A stretch of 7,580 bases of DNA from an uncultured Roseiflexaceae bacterium. GTDB taxonomy: Bacteria; Chloroflexota; Chloroflexia; Chloroflexales; Roseiflexaceae. Below are positions 1 through 6,559 of this stretch, piece by piece. Made by a program: the position numbers and the translations under genes. The stretch is from assembly GCA_937988885.1 (NCBI GenBank), contig CALKHR010000097.1, forward strand, positions 1 through 7,580. Reading direction: 5' to 3'. The notes beneath the pieces were generated by a model, which saw only the letters and a list, made by a program, of their open reading frames with translations, did not search any database and was not told where the DNA came from. Numbering within the stretch: the stretch's first letter is position 1; each line of letters begins with the position of its first letter.

Positions 1-167
1 TTTGGTTCCTCGGTATGGTCCTTGTTCGGTGGTCTGTATGCGTTCTTTTGCATGCTGACACGCAGAAAGACATCATTCCGAACCAAACCGAATACGAACT
101 GGGAACGTATCTGGCGATCGGCTGGGTGTAGTGTCACTTCGTTGCTCCTACAGGCGATAACACTCAT
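1..167 (-). CDS. Possible 5' part of an unidentified gene, cut by the left edge
   Basis: On the minus strand a reading frame stays open from position 215 to the left edge, after an in-frame TAA at 216-218. The first ATG is at 165-167, which gives at least 55 residues before the edge. The translation begins MSVIACRSNEVTLHP and continues through a stretch containing FGLVRNDVFLRVSMQ and then KNAYRPPN. It looks balanced in composition and more protein-like than the opposite-strand frame at 22-219. I recognise no domain. No Shine-Dalgarno is evident before the ATG, so the start is uncertain and the frame could be chance. It could also be an interspersed repeat that happens to be open. It would be transcribed divergently from the small gene at 303. 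Confidence that it is a real gene is low. Confidence 0.25.
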   Translation of the reverse strand, partial: MSVIACRSNEVTLHPADRQIRSQFVFGLVRNDVFLRVSMQKNAYRPPNKDHTEEP

Positions 168-239
168 CCAAGCAGCTTCAAGCCCCGATTCGAGCGCTTC
201 AAACGATAACTTTACTTAACGTCCTGTAATCTACGCATA

Positions 240-269
240 TTGGTAGTGATACAGCGGGTGCTCTATGCT
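240..269 (+). promoter_or_regulatory. Weak candidate promoter for the 29-codon ORF
   Basis: TTGGTA at 240-245 and TATGCT at 264-269 are 18 bases apart and resemble -35 and -10 boxes, each with mismatches to consensus. A start point near 276 would leave a leader of about 27 bases before the ATG at 303. The surrounding stretch is AT-rich. The match is weak and is supported mainly by its position before a good ribosome binding site. Confidence 0.25.
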
Positions 270-290
270 GAGTATTATTCGATTTAGCGC

Positions 291-295
291 AGGAG
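291..295 (+). promoter_or_regulatory. Ribosome binding site of the 29-codon ORF
   Basis: AGGAG lies 7 bases before the ATG at 303, which is close to optimal spacing. It is the best Shine-Dalgarno in the window and the main argument that the very short ORF is translated. It also decides against the overlapping frame starting at 265, which lacks a comparable site. Confidence 0.6.
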
Positions 296-302
296 CACTT
301 TT

Positions 303-392
303 ATGCACTACAATACACCCCCTGCTGATGCGCCTGGTGACGATTGTCCAGAACACGGTCCATATATCCACGACCATTGCCCAAAATGCTAA
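303..392 (+). CDS. 29-residue Cys/His-rich microprotein, putative zinc-binding
   Basis: This ORF has 29 codons plus TAA. An acidic, Pro-rich N-terminus is followed by CPEHGPYIHDHCPKC, which forms the C-terminus. The arrangement is C15-x2-H18-x7-C26-x2-C29, with extra histidines at 23 and 25. Paired CPxH and CPxC turns of this kind are typical of zinc knuckles and zinc ribbons, so binding of one metal ion is a reasonable inference. ATG 303 is the only usual start codon after the in-frame TAG at 285-287. A strong AGGAG precedes it, and a Rho-independent terminator begins 36 bases after the stop, so it looks like a complete single-gene unit. There is no signal peptide or membrane segment, so it should be cytoplasmic. 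Function is unknown; partner binding or metal buffering are only possibilities. The main doubt is that so short an ORF could arise by chance. Confidence 0.55.
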   Translation: MHYNTPPADAPGDDCPEHGPYIHDHCPKC

Positions 393-428
393 GGCGCTCT
401 CCTAACCTATTTCGGCCCACGTCGGCGT

Positions 429-476
429 AAAGCGGATGGATATCACAATCCATCTGCTTTTTACTTTCGTTTTTGT
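429..476 (+). terminator. Rho-independent terminator after the microprotein ORF
   Basis: Arms 429-441 and 448-460 pair over 13 positions with a single G-T pair and no bulge, around a 6-base loop (ATCACA). The descending arm ends in TTT and is followed by a T-rich stretch that ends in TTTTT at 470-474. This is a classic intrinsic terminator for plus-strand transcription. It ends the small unit at 303-392 and insulates it from the hydrolase operon, which has its own promoter downstream. On the opposite strand only a short T-run would follow the stem, so it is probably one-directional. Confidence 0.85.
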
Positions 477-518
477 ATAAATTAACTCACGTTTTATTAC
501 AAGCTTTTAGTTAACGTG

Positions 519-527
519 TGGTATACT
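519..527 (+). promoter_or_regulatory. Extended -10 promoter of the hydrolase/transporter operon
   Basis: TATACT at 522-527 is one base from the TATAAT consensus and is directly preceded by TGG (519-521), forming an extended -10 element that can work without a good -35. No clear -35 is seen at 17 bases; TTACAA at 497-502 (spacer 19) is the nearest possibility. Transcription would start near 534, giving a leader of about 40 bases before the ATG at 574. Upstream, TTAACT (482-487) is the inverse of AGTTAA (509-514), and CACGTT (488-493) is the inverse of AACGTG (513-518). These repeats could form an operator overlapping the -35 region. Confidence 0.5.
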
Positions 528-573
528 TGCGCGTCAAGAAATCGCCTCTAAACACAAGACAGACGAGCGCTCT

Positions 574-2667
574 ATGAACCACAGCGACTTGTACGCGGTC
601 GAGGTTCGTTACGATGTACGTATCCCCGTACGCGATGGCCTCGAATTATCGGCTCATCTGTTCCTTCCGGTTGCGCGCACGCCAGACGAGCGCTTTCCGG
701 CTATCCTCGAGATGATTCCGTACCGCAAGGACGATTGGCGGTTCTGTTCCGATGTGCAGCGAATGACGTATTTCGCCGAGCGCGGCTATGTTGGCTGTCG
801 GCTCGATATTCGTGGCACTGGTAGCAGTCCCGGCATCGCCCGCGACGAGTACACGCCCGAGGAGACGCAGGATGGCTACGATGCTGTCGAGTGGCTTGCG
901 GCACAGCCCTGGTGCAATGGGAACGTGGGTATGTGGGGCATTAGCTACGGCGGCTTCACATCGATCCAGGTGGCGATGCTGCGCCCGCCCAGCCTCAAGG
1001 CCATCATTCCGATGTACGCGACCGATGATCGCTATACCGACGATGTGCACTACAACGGCGGCTGCCTGACGGCGAGCGAACTGTCGCAGTATGCGGTGAG
1101 CATGGTGGCGATGAATGCGATGCCGCCGATGATCGAGTATCGGGGCGAATCGTGGGCGAGCGAGTGGAAGCAACGCTTGGAACAGACGCCCTGGCTGATC
1201 GAGTGGCTGCGTCACCAGACCGATGGCCCGTATTGGCGGAGTGGCTCGCTCGCGCCGAACTACGAGAGCATCGAGTGCGCAATCTTCCACATCGGCGGTT
1301 GGGCCGATGGCTACACCAATCCCGTGTTGCGCATGCAGGAACGTTGCGTGAACGCGCCACGTAAGGCGCTGATCGGCCCGTGGGTGCACTCGTTGCCCGA
1401 TAGCGCCTACCCCGGCCCGAATATCGATTACTTGCACGAGATGGTGCGCTTCTTCGATTACTGGCTGAAGGGTATCGATAACGGCGTGATGGATGAGCCG
1501 CCGCTCACGATCTATCGGCAGGAGTATACGCCACCCGAGGCGTTTCCCGCCCACGTCAACGGCGCATGGCACAGCGAAGCAGCCTACCCCATCCCCCGCA
1601 CGGTGTTCCGCGAGTGGCGATTGGGGAATGGCACGCTCAGAGAGTTAGAAGGGTCCACAGCGGCTTCGCAAGGGCAGAATTCGGGTCAGCAAGCTGCCAC
1701 TTCGGTTCAGGGGAGTTCTCAAGCGGACGAAAGCGGCGTCGATGTGTACAAGCATCGCCCGACGCACGGCACACGGGCATCGCTCTGTTGGGGCGCTGGC
1801 AGCGAGCCGAACGGTTTGGCCCGCGATTTGCGTCTCGACGAGGCGATGATCCCGGTCTACACCAGTGAGCCGTTGAGCGAGCCGCTCGATGTGATCGGCT
1901 TCCCCGAGGCGGTGCTGTACCTGAGTTCGAGCGCGCCGGTGGCACACGTGGTTGTGCGCCTCAACGATGTCGCGCCCGATGGCACCTCCGCGCCGGTGAG
2001 CGTTGGTATCCTGAATCTGACGCACCGCAACAGCCACGAGCATCCCGAACCTCTCACACCCGGCGAGGTTTACGAAATCCGTGTACAATTGAAGGCCACA
2101 GGATATCGTTTCCTACCTGGCCACCGTATTCGACTGAGCGTCGCTTCGGCGTACTGGCCAGCGATTTGGCCCTCGCCCTACCCCGCCGAGAACGCTATTC
2201 ACCGCGGACCTGTCACGCCATCGCGCTTGGTGCTGCCGACGGTGCCGCCCGACCCGAATGTGCCCACTCCACCCACATTCAAGACCACACCTGCCGAGCT
2301 GATCAGCATTGGTAGTGGCAGCGATGAGAAGCCAGTTTGGCGCATCACAGAGGATGTGATCGAGGGGAGCACCACAGTCGAGATCTATGGCGGCGATACC
2401 ACGGTGTTGCCCGATGGGCGCACATTCTTTAATTCCGAGCGTTTGGTGCTCACCGCTTTCGAGCGCGATCCAGCACACGTTCACTTCTACAACACTGTGG
2501 ATTATCGTCTCACAGAGCATCATAACGAGACTGCTATTCGCAGCAGCGGTACGATTCGCAGCACCGCCAGCCATTTTCACATCGATATCGAGTTGCTGGT
2601 GACGCTGAATGGGAATATGTTCTTTCATAAATCTTGGCTAGAAAGCATTCCCCGACACTTACTTTAG
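574..2667 (+). CDS. CocE/NonD family alpha/beta hydrolase (S15 / X-Pro dipeptidyl-peptidase family)
   Basis: This gene encodes a predicted 697-residue cytoplasmic serine hydrolase; no signal peptide is present. Residues from about 14 to 300 form the alpha/beta-hydrolase core. The nucleophile is S124 in GISYGG, and the likely triad partners are D245 in GGWADGY and H272 in IGPWVHS. Y50 in the IPYRK motif matches the oxyanion-hole Tyr of cocaine esterase. A beta-rich C-terminal domain of the X-Pro dipeptidyl-peptidase type follows (clear from about residue 429, with the LPGHRIRLSVAS stretch), then an extension of about 110 residues seen in longer family members. A Gln/Ser/Ala-rich linker at 360-388 separates the domains. 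The family includes esterases, beta-lactam acylases and prolyl-peptidases, so the substrate is open. No good Shine-Dalgarno precedes the ATG. The stop lies 15 bases before the binding-protein gene, so the two are almost surely cotranscribed, which suggests it processes the imported ligand. Confidence 0.92.
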   Translation: MNHSDLYAVEVRYDVRIPVRDGLELSAHLFLPVARTPDERFPAILEMIPYRKDDWRFCSDVQRMTYFAERGYVGCRLDIRGTGSSPGIARDEYTPEETQDGYDAVEWLAAQPWCNGNVGMWGISYGGFTSIQVAMLRPPSLKAIIPMYATDDRYTDDVHYNGGCLTASELSQYAVSMVAMNAMPPMIEYRGESWASEWKQRLEQTPWLIEWLRHQTDGPYWRSGSLAPNYESIECAIFHIGGWADGYTNPVLRMQERCVNAPRKALIGPWVHSLPDSAYPGPNIDYLHEMVRFFDYWLKGIDNGVMDEPPLTIYRQEYTPPEAFPAHVNGAWHSEAAYPIPRTVFREWRLGNGTLRELEGSTAASQGQNSGQQAATSVQGSSQADESGVDVYKHRPTHGTRASLCWGAGSEPNGLARDLRLDEAMIPVYTSEPLSEPLDVIGFPEAVLYLSSSAPVAHVVVRLNDVAPDGTSAPVSVGILNLTHRNSHEHPEPLTPGEVYEIRVQLKATGYRFLPGHRIRLSVASAYWPAIWPSPYPAENAIHRGPVTPSRLVLPTVPPDPNVPTPPTFKTTPAELISIGSGSDEKPVWRITEDVIEGSTTVEIYGGDTTVLPDGRTFFNSERLVLTAFERDPAHVHFYNTVDYRLTEHHNETAIRSSGTIRSTASHFHIDIELLVTLNGNMFFHKSWLESIPRHLL

Positions 2668-2669
2668 GG

Positions 2670-2675
2670 AAAGGA
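2670..2675 (+). promoter_or_regulatory. Ribosome binding site of the solute-binding protein gene
   Basis: AAAGGA lies 7 bases before ATG 2683 and starts just after the hydrolase stop. It selects ATG 2683 over the in-frame ATG at 2701. The first start also supplies the two arginines (R3, R5) expected before the hydrophobic part of a lipoprotein signal. It is much stronger than the sites before the hydrolase and permease genes, which fits higher synthesis of the binding protein. Confidence 0.65.
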
Positions 2676-2682
2676 CGAACCG

Positions 2683-4437
2683 ATGCTCCGAATCAGATGG
2701 ATGAGCGCCAGTCTCTTATTGATGATGGCGTTGTCGCTGTTGGCGGCTTGTGGTGGCACTGCCCCGACGACCGAGGCACCCGCAGCCCCCACAGCCGCTC
2801 CTGCCAATGCTCCTGCGACCGATGCCACCCCCGCAGAATCGACTCCTGCAGAGTCGGCACCCGCCGAGGCGACGGGTGGTGTGGTGACGATTGGTATCGG
2901 CGGCGCACCAGATTCCCTGAACCCCGGCGTGGCGTATCTCGCCGAGGCGTTCGATCTCTTCGATTTGGTCTACGACACCGCGTTGGACCTCGATTTGCGT
3001 GGTGAGTATCACCCATCGCTGGTTGAGTCGTACACTTCATCGGAGGATGGGAAAATCTGGACTCTGAAAGTGCGCGAAGGCGTTAAATGGCACGATGGTC
3101 AGCCGTTGACTGCTGAGGATGTCGCCTTCACCTACCAGGCGATCATCGATCTGGAGGATTTCGCCTTCATCAAGCCATACACCACTCATTTCGAGAGTGC
3201 TACGGCGCTTGATCCCACGACGGTGGAGTTGAAACTCTCGTCGCCCGTCGGCAATATGGAGTTCCGCTTGTCGGCGATCTACATTCTGCCGAAGCATATT
3301 TGGCAGCCGCTCGTGGAGGCCAACACCGCCACCGAGTTCGAGAACTTGGAGATGATCGGTTCCGGCCCGTTTGCGATGGAGGAATATCAGCAGGGCACCT
3401 TTACGGTGCTGAAGGCGAATCGCGAGCACTTCGCTTCTCCGCCCAAGGTCGATCAGGTGATCTTCAAGACCTACGCGAACCCCGACGCGCTGGTGCAGGC
3501 GTTGCGCGCGGGTGAGGTCGATATGATCAGCGAGCTGCCCTCCACCACGATCGCCTCCTTGCGTAACGATGCGAACATTACGGTGGTGAGCGGCGGCGCC
3601 CGCGACTTGCGCGACATCTTCTTCAACGTGGTGGAGCCAGAGAACTGCCCACCGGAAGATGGCAAGTGCACCGGCCACCCCGCTCTGCGAGATGTACGTG
3701 TGCGCCAAGCCCTGGCCCACGCCACCGACAAGCAGCAGATGATCGATGTCTCGCTGCTTGGTTTGGCAACGCCGGGCCTGAGCATTGTGCCGGATGGCTT
3801 GGGTGAGTGGTTCAATAGCTCGATCCAGGACTACGCCTACGATCCCGAGCGCGCCAAGCAGATCCTGGAAGAGGCGGGCTACGTCGATACCGATGGCGAC
3901 GGCATTCGCGAGATGCCTGGCGATCCCAGCACTCCGCTGGTGTTCCGCTTCCATATCCCATCGGATATCCTGACTGGCCCTCGCGAAGGCGAGATGATTT
4001 CGAGCATGTGGCGTGAGGTCGGCGTGCAGGTCAACGTCCAGGTTCTGGAGCCGGATACCGTCACCTCGATCTGCTGCCCGGCCTTCGACTACGACGTGAT
4101 CTTGTGGGGTTGGTCGTCGGGTGCGGACCCCGATCTGTTGAGCATTTTGACCACGGGCGAGATCCCCACGGGTATGAGCGAGACGGGCTACTCGAACCCC
4201 GAATACGACGAACTGTTCCTGCAACAAGAGACCGAGGTAGACCAGCAGAAGCGCAAGGAGATCATCTGGAAGATGCAGGAGATCGCTGTGCGCGACGTTC
4301 CGTATATCATTCCCTACTACCCGCAGACAGTGCAGGCGTACCGCAACGACCGCTTCCAGGGCTGGGTCGTTGAGGAGGATGCCATTCTGTATCTGCCAGA
4401 TCGCACATCGCTGACAGTGATCACGCCTGTCAAGTAA
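2683..4437 (+). CDS. Family 5 extracellular solute-binding lipoprotein of a peptide-type ABC transporter
   Basis: This 584-residue protein is the extracytoplasmic ligand receptor of the transporter encoded downstream. Residues 1-22 are a lipoprotein signal (R3 and R5, then a Leu/Met-rich core) ending in the lipobox LAAC, with C23 as the lipidated residue. A disordered Ala/Pro/Thr/Glu tether follows to about residue 66, then the SBP_bac_5 fold. The fold is recognisable from GGAPDSLNPG near 73, WHDGQPLTAEDVAFTYQAI starting at W136, the HPALRDVRVRQALAHATDK block after C329, and the WGWSSGADPD block after 465. DTDGDGIRE at 402-410 resembles an EF-hand-type calcium loop and recurs in this family. 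Four cysteines besides C23 (C322, C329, C464, C465) could form disulfides outside the membrane. Family members bind di- or oligopeptides, but also nickel, sugars and other solutes, so the ligand cannot be assigned. It is 15 bases from the hydrolase gene and is followed by hairpins. Confidence 0.95.
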   Translation: MLRIRWMSASLLLMMALSLLAACGGTAPTTEAPAAPTAAPANAPATDATPAESTPAESAPAEATGGVVTIGIGGAPDSLNPGVAYLAEAFDLFDLVYDTALDLDLRGEYHPSLVESYTSSEDGKIWTLKVREGVKWHDGQPLTAEDVAFTYQAIIDLEDFAFIKPYTTHFESATALDPTTVELKLSSPVGNMEFRLSAIYILPKHIWQPLVEANTATEFENLEMIGSGPFAMEEYQQGTFTVLKANREHFASPPKVDQVIFKTYANPDALVQALRAGEVDMISELPSTTIASLRNDANITVVSGGARDLRDIFFNVVEPENCPPEDGKCTGHPALRDVRVRQALAHATDKQQMIDVSLLGLATPGLSIVPDGLGEWFNSSIQDYAYDPERAKQILEEAGYVDTDGDGIREMPGDPSTPLVFRFHIPSDILTGPREGEMISSMWREVGVQVNVQVLEPDTVTSICCPAFDYDVILWGWSSGADPDLLSILTTGEIPTGMSETGYSNPEYDELFLQQETEVDQQKRKEIIWKMQEIAVRDVPYIIPYYPQTVQAYRNDRFQGWVVEEDAILYLPDRTSLTVITPVK

Positions 4438-4447
4438 TTACAACTGT

Positions 4448-4480
4448 GAGATGGCAGGATGCCTGTCGTTCTGCCATCTC
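4448..4480 (+). promoter_or_regulatory. Intercistronic hairpin 1 (binding protein/permease gap)
   Basis: GAGATGGCAG at 4448-4457 and CTGCCATCTC at 4471-4480 are perfect inverse complements around a 13-base loop, starting 10 bases after the binding-protein stop. No T-run follows, so it is not a standard terminator. A short competing hairpin, CAGG (4455-4458) with CCTG (4462-4465), overlaps the left arm. Such hairpins after binding-protein genes commonly protect the upstream mRNA from 3' exonucleases or reduce read-through, keeping the receptor in excess of the permease. That role is inferred here. Confidence 0.6.
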
Positions 4481-4489
4481 TCCTCGATC

Positions 4490-4515
4490 GTCAGGACAGA
4501 TCGAAGCCTCCTGAC
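4490..4515 (+). promoter_or_regulatory. Intercistronic hairpin 2
   Basis: GTCAGGA (4490-4496) and TCCTGAC (4509-4515) form a perfect 7-base stem with a 12-base loop, 9 bases after hairpin 1. It is not followed by a T-tract. It may act with the first hairpin as an mRNA stabiliser or processing site. It is short enough that chance cannot be excluded. Confidence 0.4.
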
Positions 4516-4560
4516 TAGGCACGTAGGGAGCGACGATTTGCCCGAAGAAATTGTGTTTGT

Positions 4561-5556
4561 ATGGAACGTCGCGATTACCTGATCCGTAAGATCAGTTGGG
4601 CGCTGTTTACGATTGTTTTCGTCGCCACGCTGAACTTCTTCATGTTCCGCATCCTGCCGGGCGATCCGGCACGGGCGCTTGTGCGCGACCCTCGCCTGAG
4701 CAAAGAGGTACAGGATGCCATTCGGGCGCGCTTCGGTCTCGATAAGCCGTTGCTGATCAATACCGAGGGCAATCCGTTCGACAGCCAGTTCTTCCTCTAT
4801 TTTGCTGCATTAGCGCGCGGAGATCTCGGAACGTCGTACAACTTCAATCGGCCCGTTGCCGATCTGCTGCGCGAGCGGTTGGTCAACACCGTGATCCTGG
4901 TGTTGGTCGGCCAGTTTTTGGCGATTGCGTTGGGCTTGTTTTTGGGCCTGTTGGCCTCGTGGCGGCGTGGAACCGTATTGGATTTCGGTACGCTGATCTT
5001 CGGCCTGTTCACCTGGTCGCTGCCGACCTTTTGGCTGGGGATCATCTTGCTGATCGTGGGAAGTAGCCGCCTGGGCCTGCCCGTCGGTGGCATGCAGACC
5101 GCAGGCGGGCGTTTCACGGGCACGGCCTATGTGCTCGATGTGATGCGGCATATGGCCCTGCCAACCTTCACCTTCACGATCATCATGCTTGGCGAGTATA
5201 TGCTGATTATGCGTAGCTCGCTGCTCGAAGTGCTGAACGAAGATTATATCCTGACCGCCAAGGCCAAGGGCCTGACCGATGGGCAGATTCTGCGTCAACA
5301 CGCGCTGCGCAACGCGATGCTGCCGGTTGTGACGCTGGTGGCGCTGAATTTAGGCTTCACAGTGGCGGGTGCGGTGCAGGTTGAGACAGTCTTTTCGTGG
5401 CCGGGGCTTGGTAGCGCGATCTATGAGGCCGTGACACGGCGCGATTACCCTATGTTGCAGGGCGCGTTCCTGATGATCGCGATCTGCGTGGTGTTGGCCA
5501 ATCTCGCGGTCGAATTGACGTATGCGTACCTTGATCCTCGAATAAAAACGGCGTAA
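4561..5556 (+). CDS. Peptide-type ABC transporter permease, DppB/OppB-like
   Basis: This 331-residue inner-membrane protein is one of the two channel-forming subunits. The N-terminus is typical of DppB: a first membrane segment at about 11-31 running into FMFRILPGDPA, then a periplasmic loop including the RFGLDKPL and RGDLGTS motifs. Five more hydrophobic segments lie at roughly 110-133, 142-168, 200-217, 254-276 and 302-323. The cytoplasmic EAA-type coupling helix spans about 227-255 (EDYILTAKAKGL, then ALRNAMLP) and contacts the ATPase. The end has the family block ETVFSWPGLG and closes with LDPRIKTA. Length is normal. No alternative ATG, GTG or TTG lies between the in-frame TAG at 4516-4518 and ATG 4561, so the start is secure although no good Shine-Dalgarno is visible. 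It follows a 123-base gap with hairpins and precedes the second permease by 31 bases. Confidence 0.96.
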   Translation: MERRDYLIRKISWALFTIVFVATLNFFMFRILPGDPARALVRDPRLSKEVQDAIRARFGLDKPLLINTEGNPFDSQFFLYFAALARGDLGTSYNFNRPVADLLRERLVNTVILVLVGQFLAIALGLFLGLLASWRRGTVLDFGTLIFGLFTWSLPTFWLGIILLIVGSSRLGLPVGGMQTAGGRFTGTAYVLDVMRHMALPTFTFTIIMLGEYMLIMRSSLLEVLNEDYILTAKAKGLTDGQILRQHALRNAMLPVVTLVALNLGFTVAGAVQVETVFSWPGLGSAIYEAVTRRDYPMLQGAFLMIAICVVLANLAVELTYAYLDPRIKTA

Positions 5557-5587
5557 TGCCGTAACGAGACAAAGCGGCGGACAAAGC

Positions 5588-6514
5588 ATGGCTCTATTTG
5601 CCTCTCAAACAAGCGCATCGATGGTGCGCAGTGGAATCAGCGACTTTTGGCAGCGGCTGCGGCGTAGCCCGATCGGCTTAGTGGGCTTCTTCATGCTGTT
5701 GGTCGTGGTGGTGCTTGCGGTGTTCGCGCCGTGGCTCGCGCCCTACGACCCGTATGCGCCCGTGCGCGCCCGTATCGACACGATCTATGCGCCACCGAGT
5801 TGGGAGCACCCCATGGGCACCGACGATGGCGGTAAAGATGTGTTGAGTTCGTTCATCTACGGTGCGCGGGTATCGTTGATCGTCGGTTTCGCCGCCTCGC
5901 TAATCTCGATCTTTATCGGTGGGCTGATCGGCCTGGTGGCGGGCTACTACGGCGGCTGGGTGGGCAATACACTGATGCGCTTCACCGATACCTTCTTGGT
6001 CATTCCCGATCTGCCATTGATCATCGTGATGGTGGCGCTGCTCGGCCCGAGTTTGTGGAACATCATTCTGGCGATCGGCATTTTGGGATGGACGGGCGCT
6101 GCGCGTCTAGTGCGCTCACAGGTGATCTCGATCAAGGAACGCCAGTTTGTCACGCGGGCGCGGGCGATCGGCGCATCGAACCCGCACATTATCTTTCGCC
6201 ATATTCTGCCACTGGCGCTGCCGCTGATCTTGGCGAACAGTACGCTGGTGATCTCGCTGGCGATCCTGAACGAGTCCACGCTCGCATTTTTGGGTCTGGG
6301 CGATCCCACCACGATCAGTTGGGGATCGATGTTGCACTTTGCGTTCGGTCGCGGTGCGATCTCGGCGGGTGCGTGGTGGGCGCTGGTGATGCCCGGTTTG
6401 GGGATCGTGTGGGTGGTGCTGGGCTGGACGCTGTTTGGCTATATGCTCGAAGAATTGGTGAACCCGCGTCTGCGCACACACCATCTGATGCCAGAAAGGA
6501 AACGTGCGGAGTGA
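5588..6514 (+). CDS. Peptide-type ABC transporter permease, DppC/OppC-like
   Basis: This 308-residue inner-membrane protein pairs with the upstream permease to form the translocation pore. A cytoplasmic N-terminal stretch with RRSPIGLVG leads into a first membrane helix at about 29-50 ending in FAPWLAPYDP, which is characteristic of DppC. The periplasmic HPMGTDDGGKDVLSSFIYGA motif follows at about 74-93. Further hydrophobic segments are at about 96-120, 135-153, 156-172, 209-233 and 265-288. The EAA-type loop contacting the ATPase is RQFVTRARAIGASNP (185-199) followed by HILPLALP. ESTLAFLGLGDP and the closing NPRLR are also family hallmarks. Length is normal. The ribosome binding site is weak. 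The gap to the ATPase gene is 45 bases. Confidence 0.96.
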   Translation: MALFASQTSASMVRSGISDFWQRLRRSPIGLVGFFMLLVVVVLAVFAPWLAPYDPYAPVRARIDTIYAPPSWEHPMGTDDGGKDVLSSFIYGARVSLIVGFAASLISIFIGGLIGLVAGYYGGWVGNTLMRFTDTFLVIPDLPLIIVMVALLGPSLWNIILAIGILGWTGAARLVRSQVISIKERQFVTRARAIGASNPHIIFRHILPLALPLILANSTLVISLAILNESTLAFLGLGDPTTISWGSMLHFAFGRGAISAGAWWALVMPGLGIVWVVLGWTLFGYMLEELVNPRLRTHHLMPERKRAE

Positions 6515-6559
6515 GGTTGAGCAGTCGGGCTTGGCTTCGCTGCGACGCACAATACAGGC

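Noticed and set aside
22..219. 65-codon plus-strand ORF near the left edge
   Set aside because: It has no ribosome binding site and an unremarkable low-complexity tail, and it lies opposite a frame that looks more protein-like. No domain is recognisable.
265..405. 46-codon plus-strand ORF overlapping the 29-codon ORF in another frame, with a hydrophobic translation
   Set aside because: Its start overlaps the candidate -10 box and lacks a good Shine-Dalgarno. The AGGAG at 291-295 serves the Cys/His ORF instead. A dual-coding arrangement is possible but unsupported.
646..1572. 308-codon minus-strand ORF
   Set aside because: It is antisense to the catalytic core of the hydrolase and is kept open by GC-rich codon bias. 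Its His/Arg-rich translation has no recognisable domain.
3037..4227. 396-codon minus-strand ORF
   Set aside because: It is a shadow of the binding-protein gene, whose family motifs are unmistakable on the plus strand. The antisense translation shows no motif.
4448..4515. Tandem hairpins read as a full terminator ending the binding-protein transcript
   Set aside because: Neither stem is followed by a T-tract, and the downstream genes are the natural partners of the binding protein with no clear promoter of their own. Partial attenuation or mRNA stabilisation fits better.
4538..4560. Possible separate promoter directly before the first permease gene
   Set aside because: TTGCCC could pass for a -35 box, but no matching -10 box can fit before the ATG at 4561 with a normal spacer.
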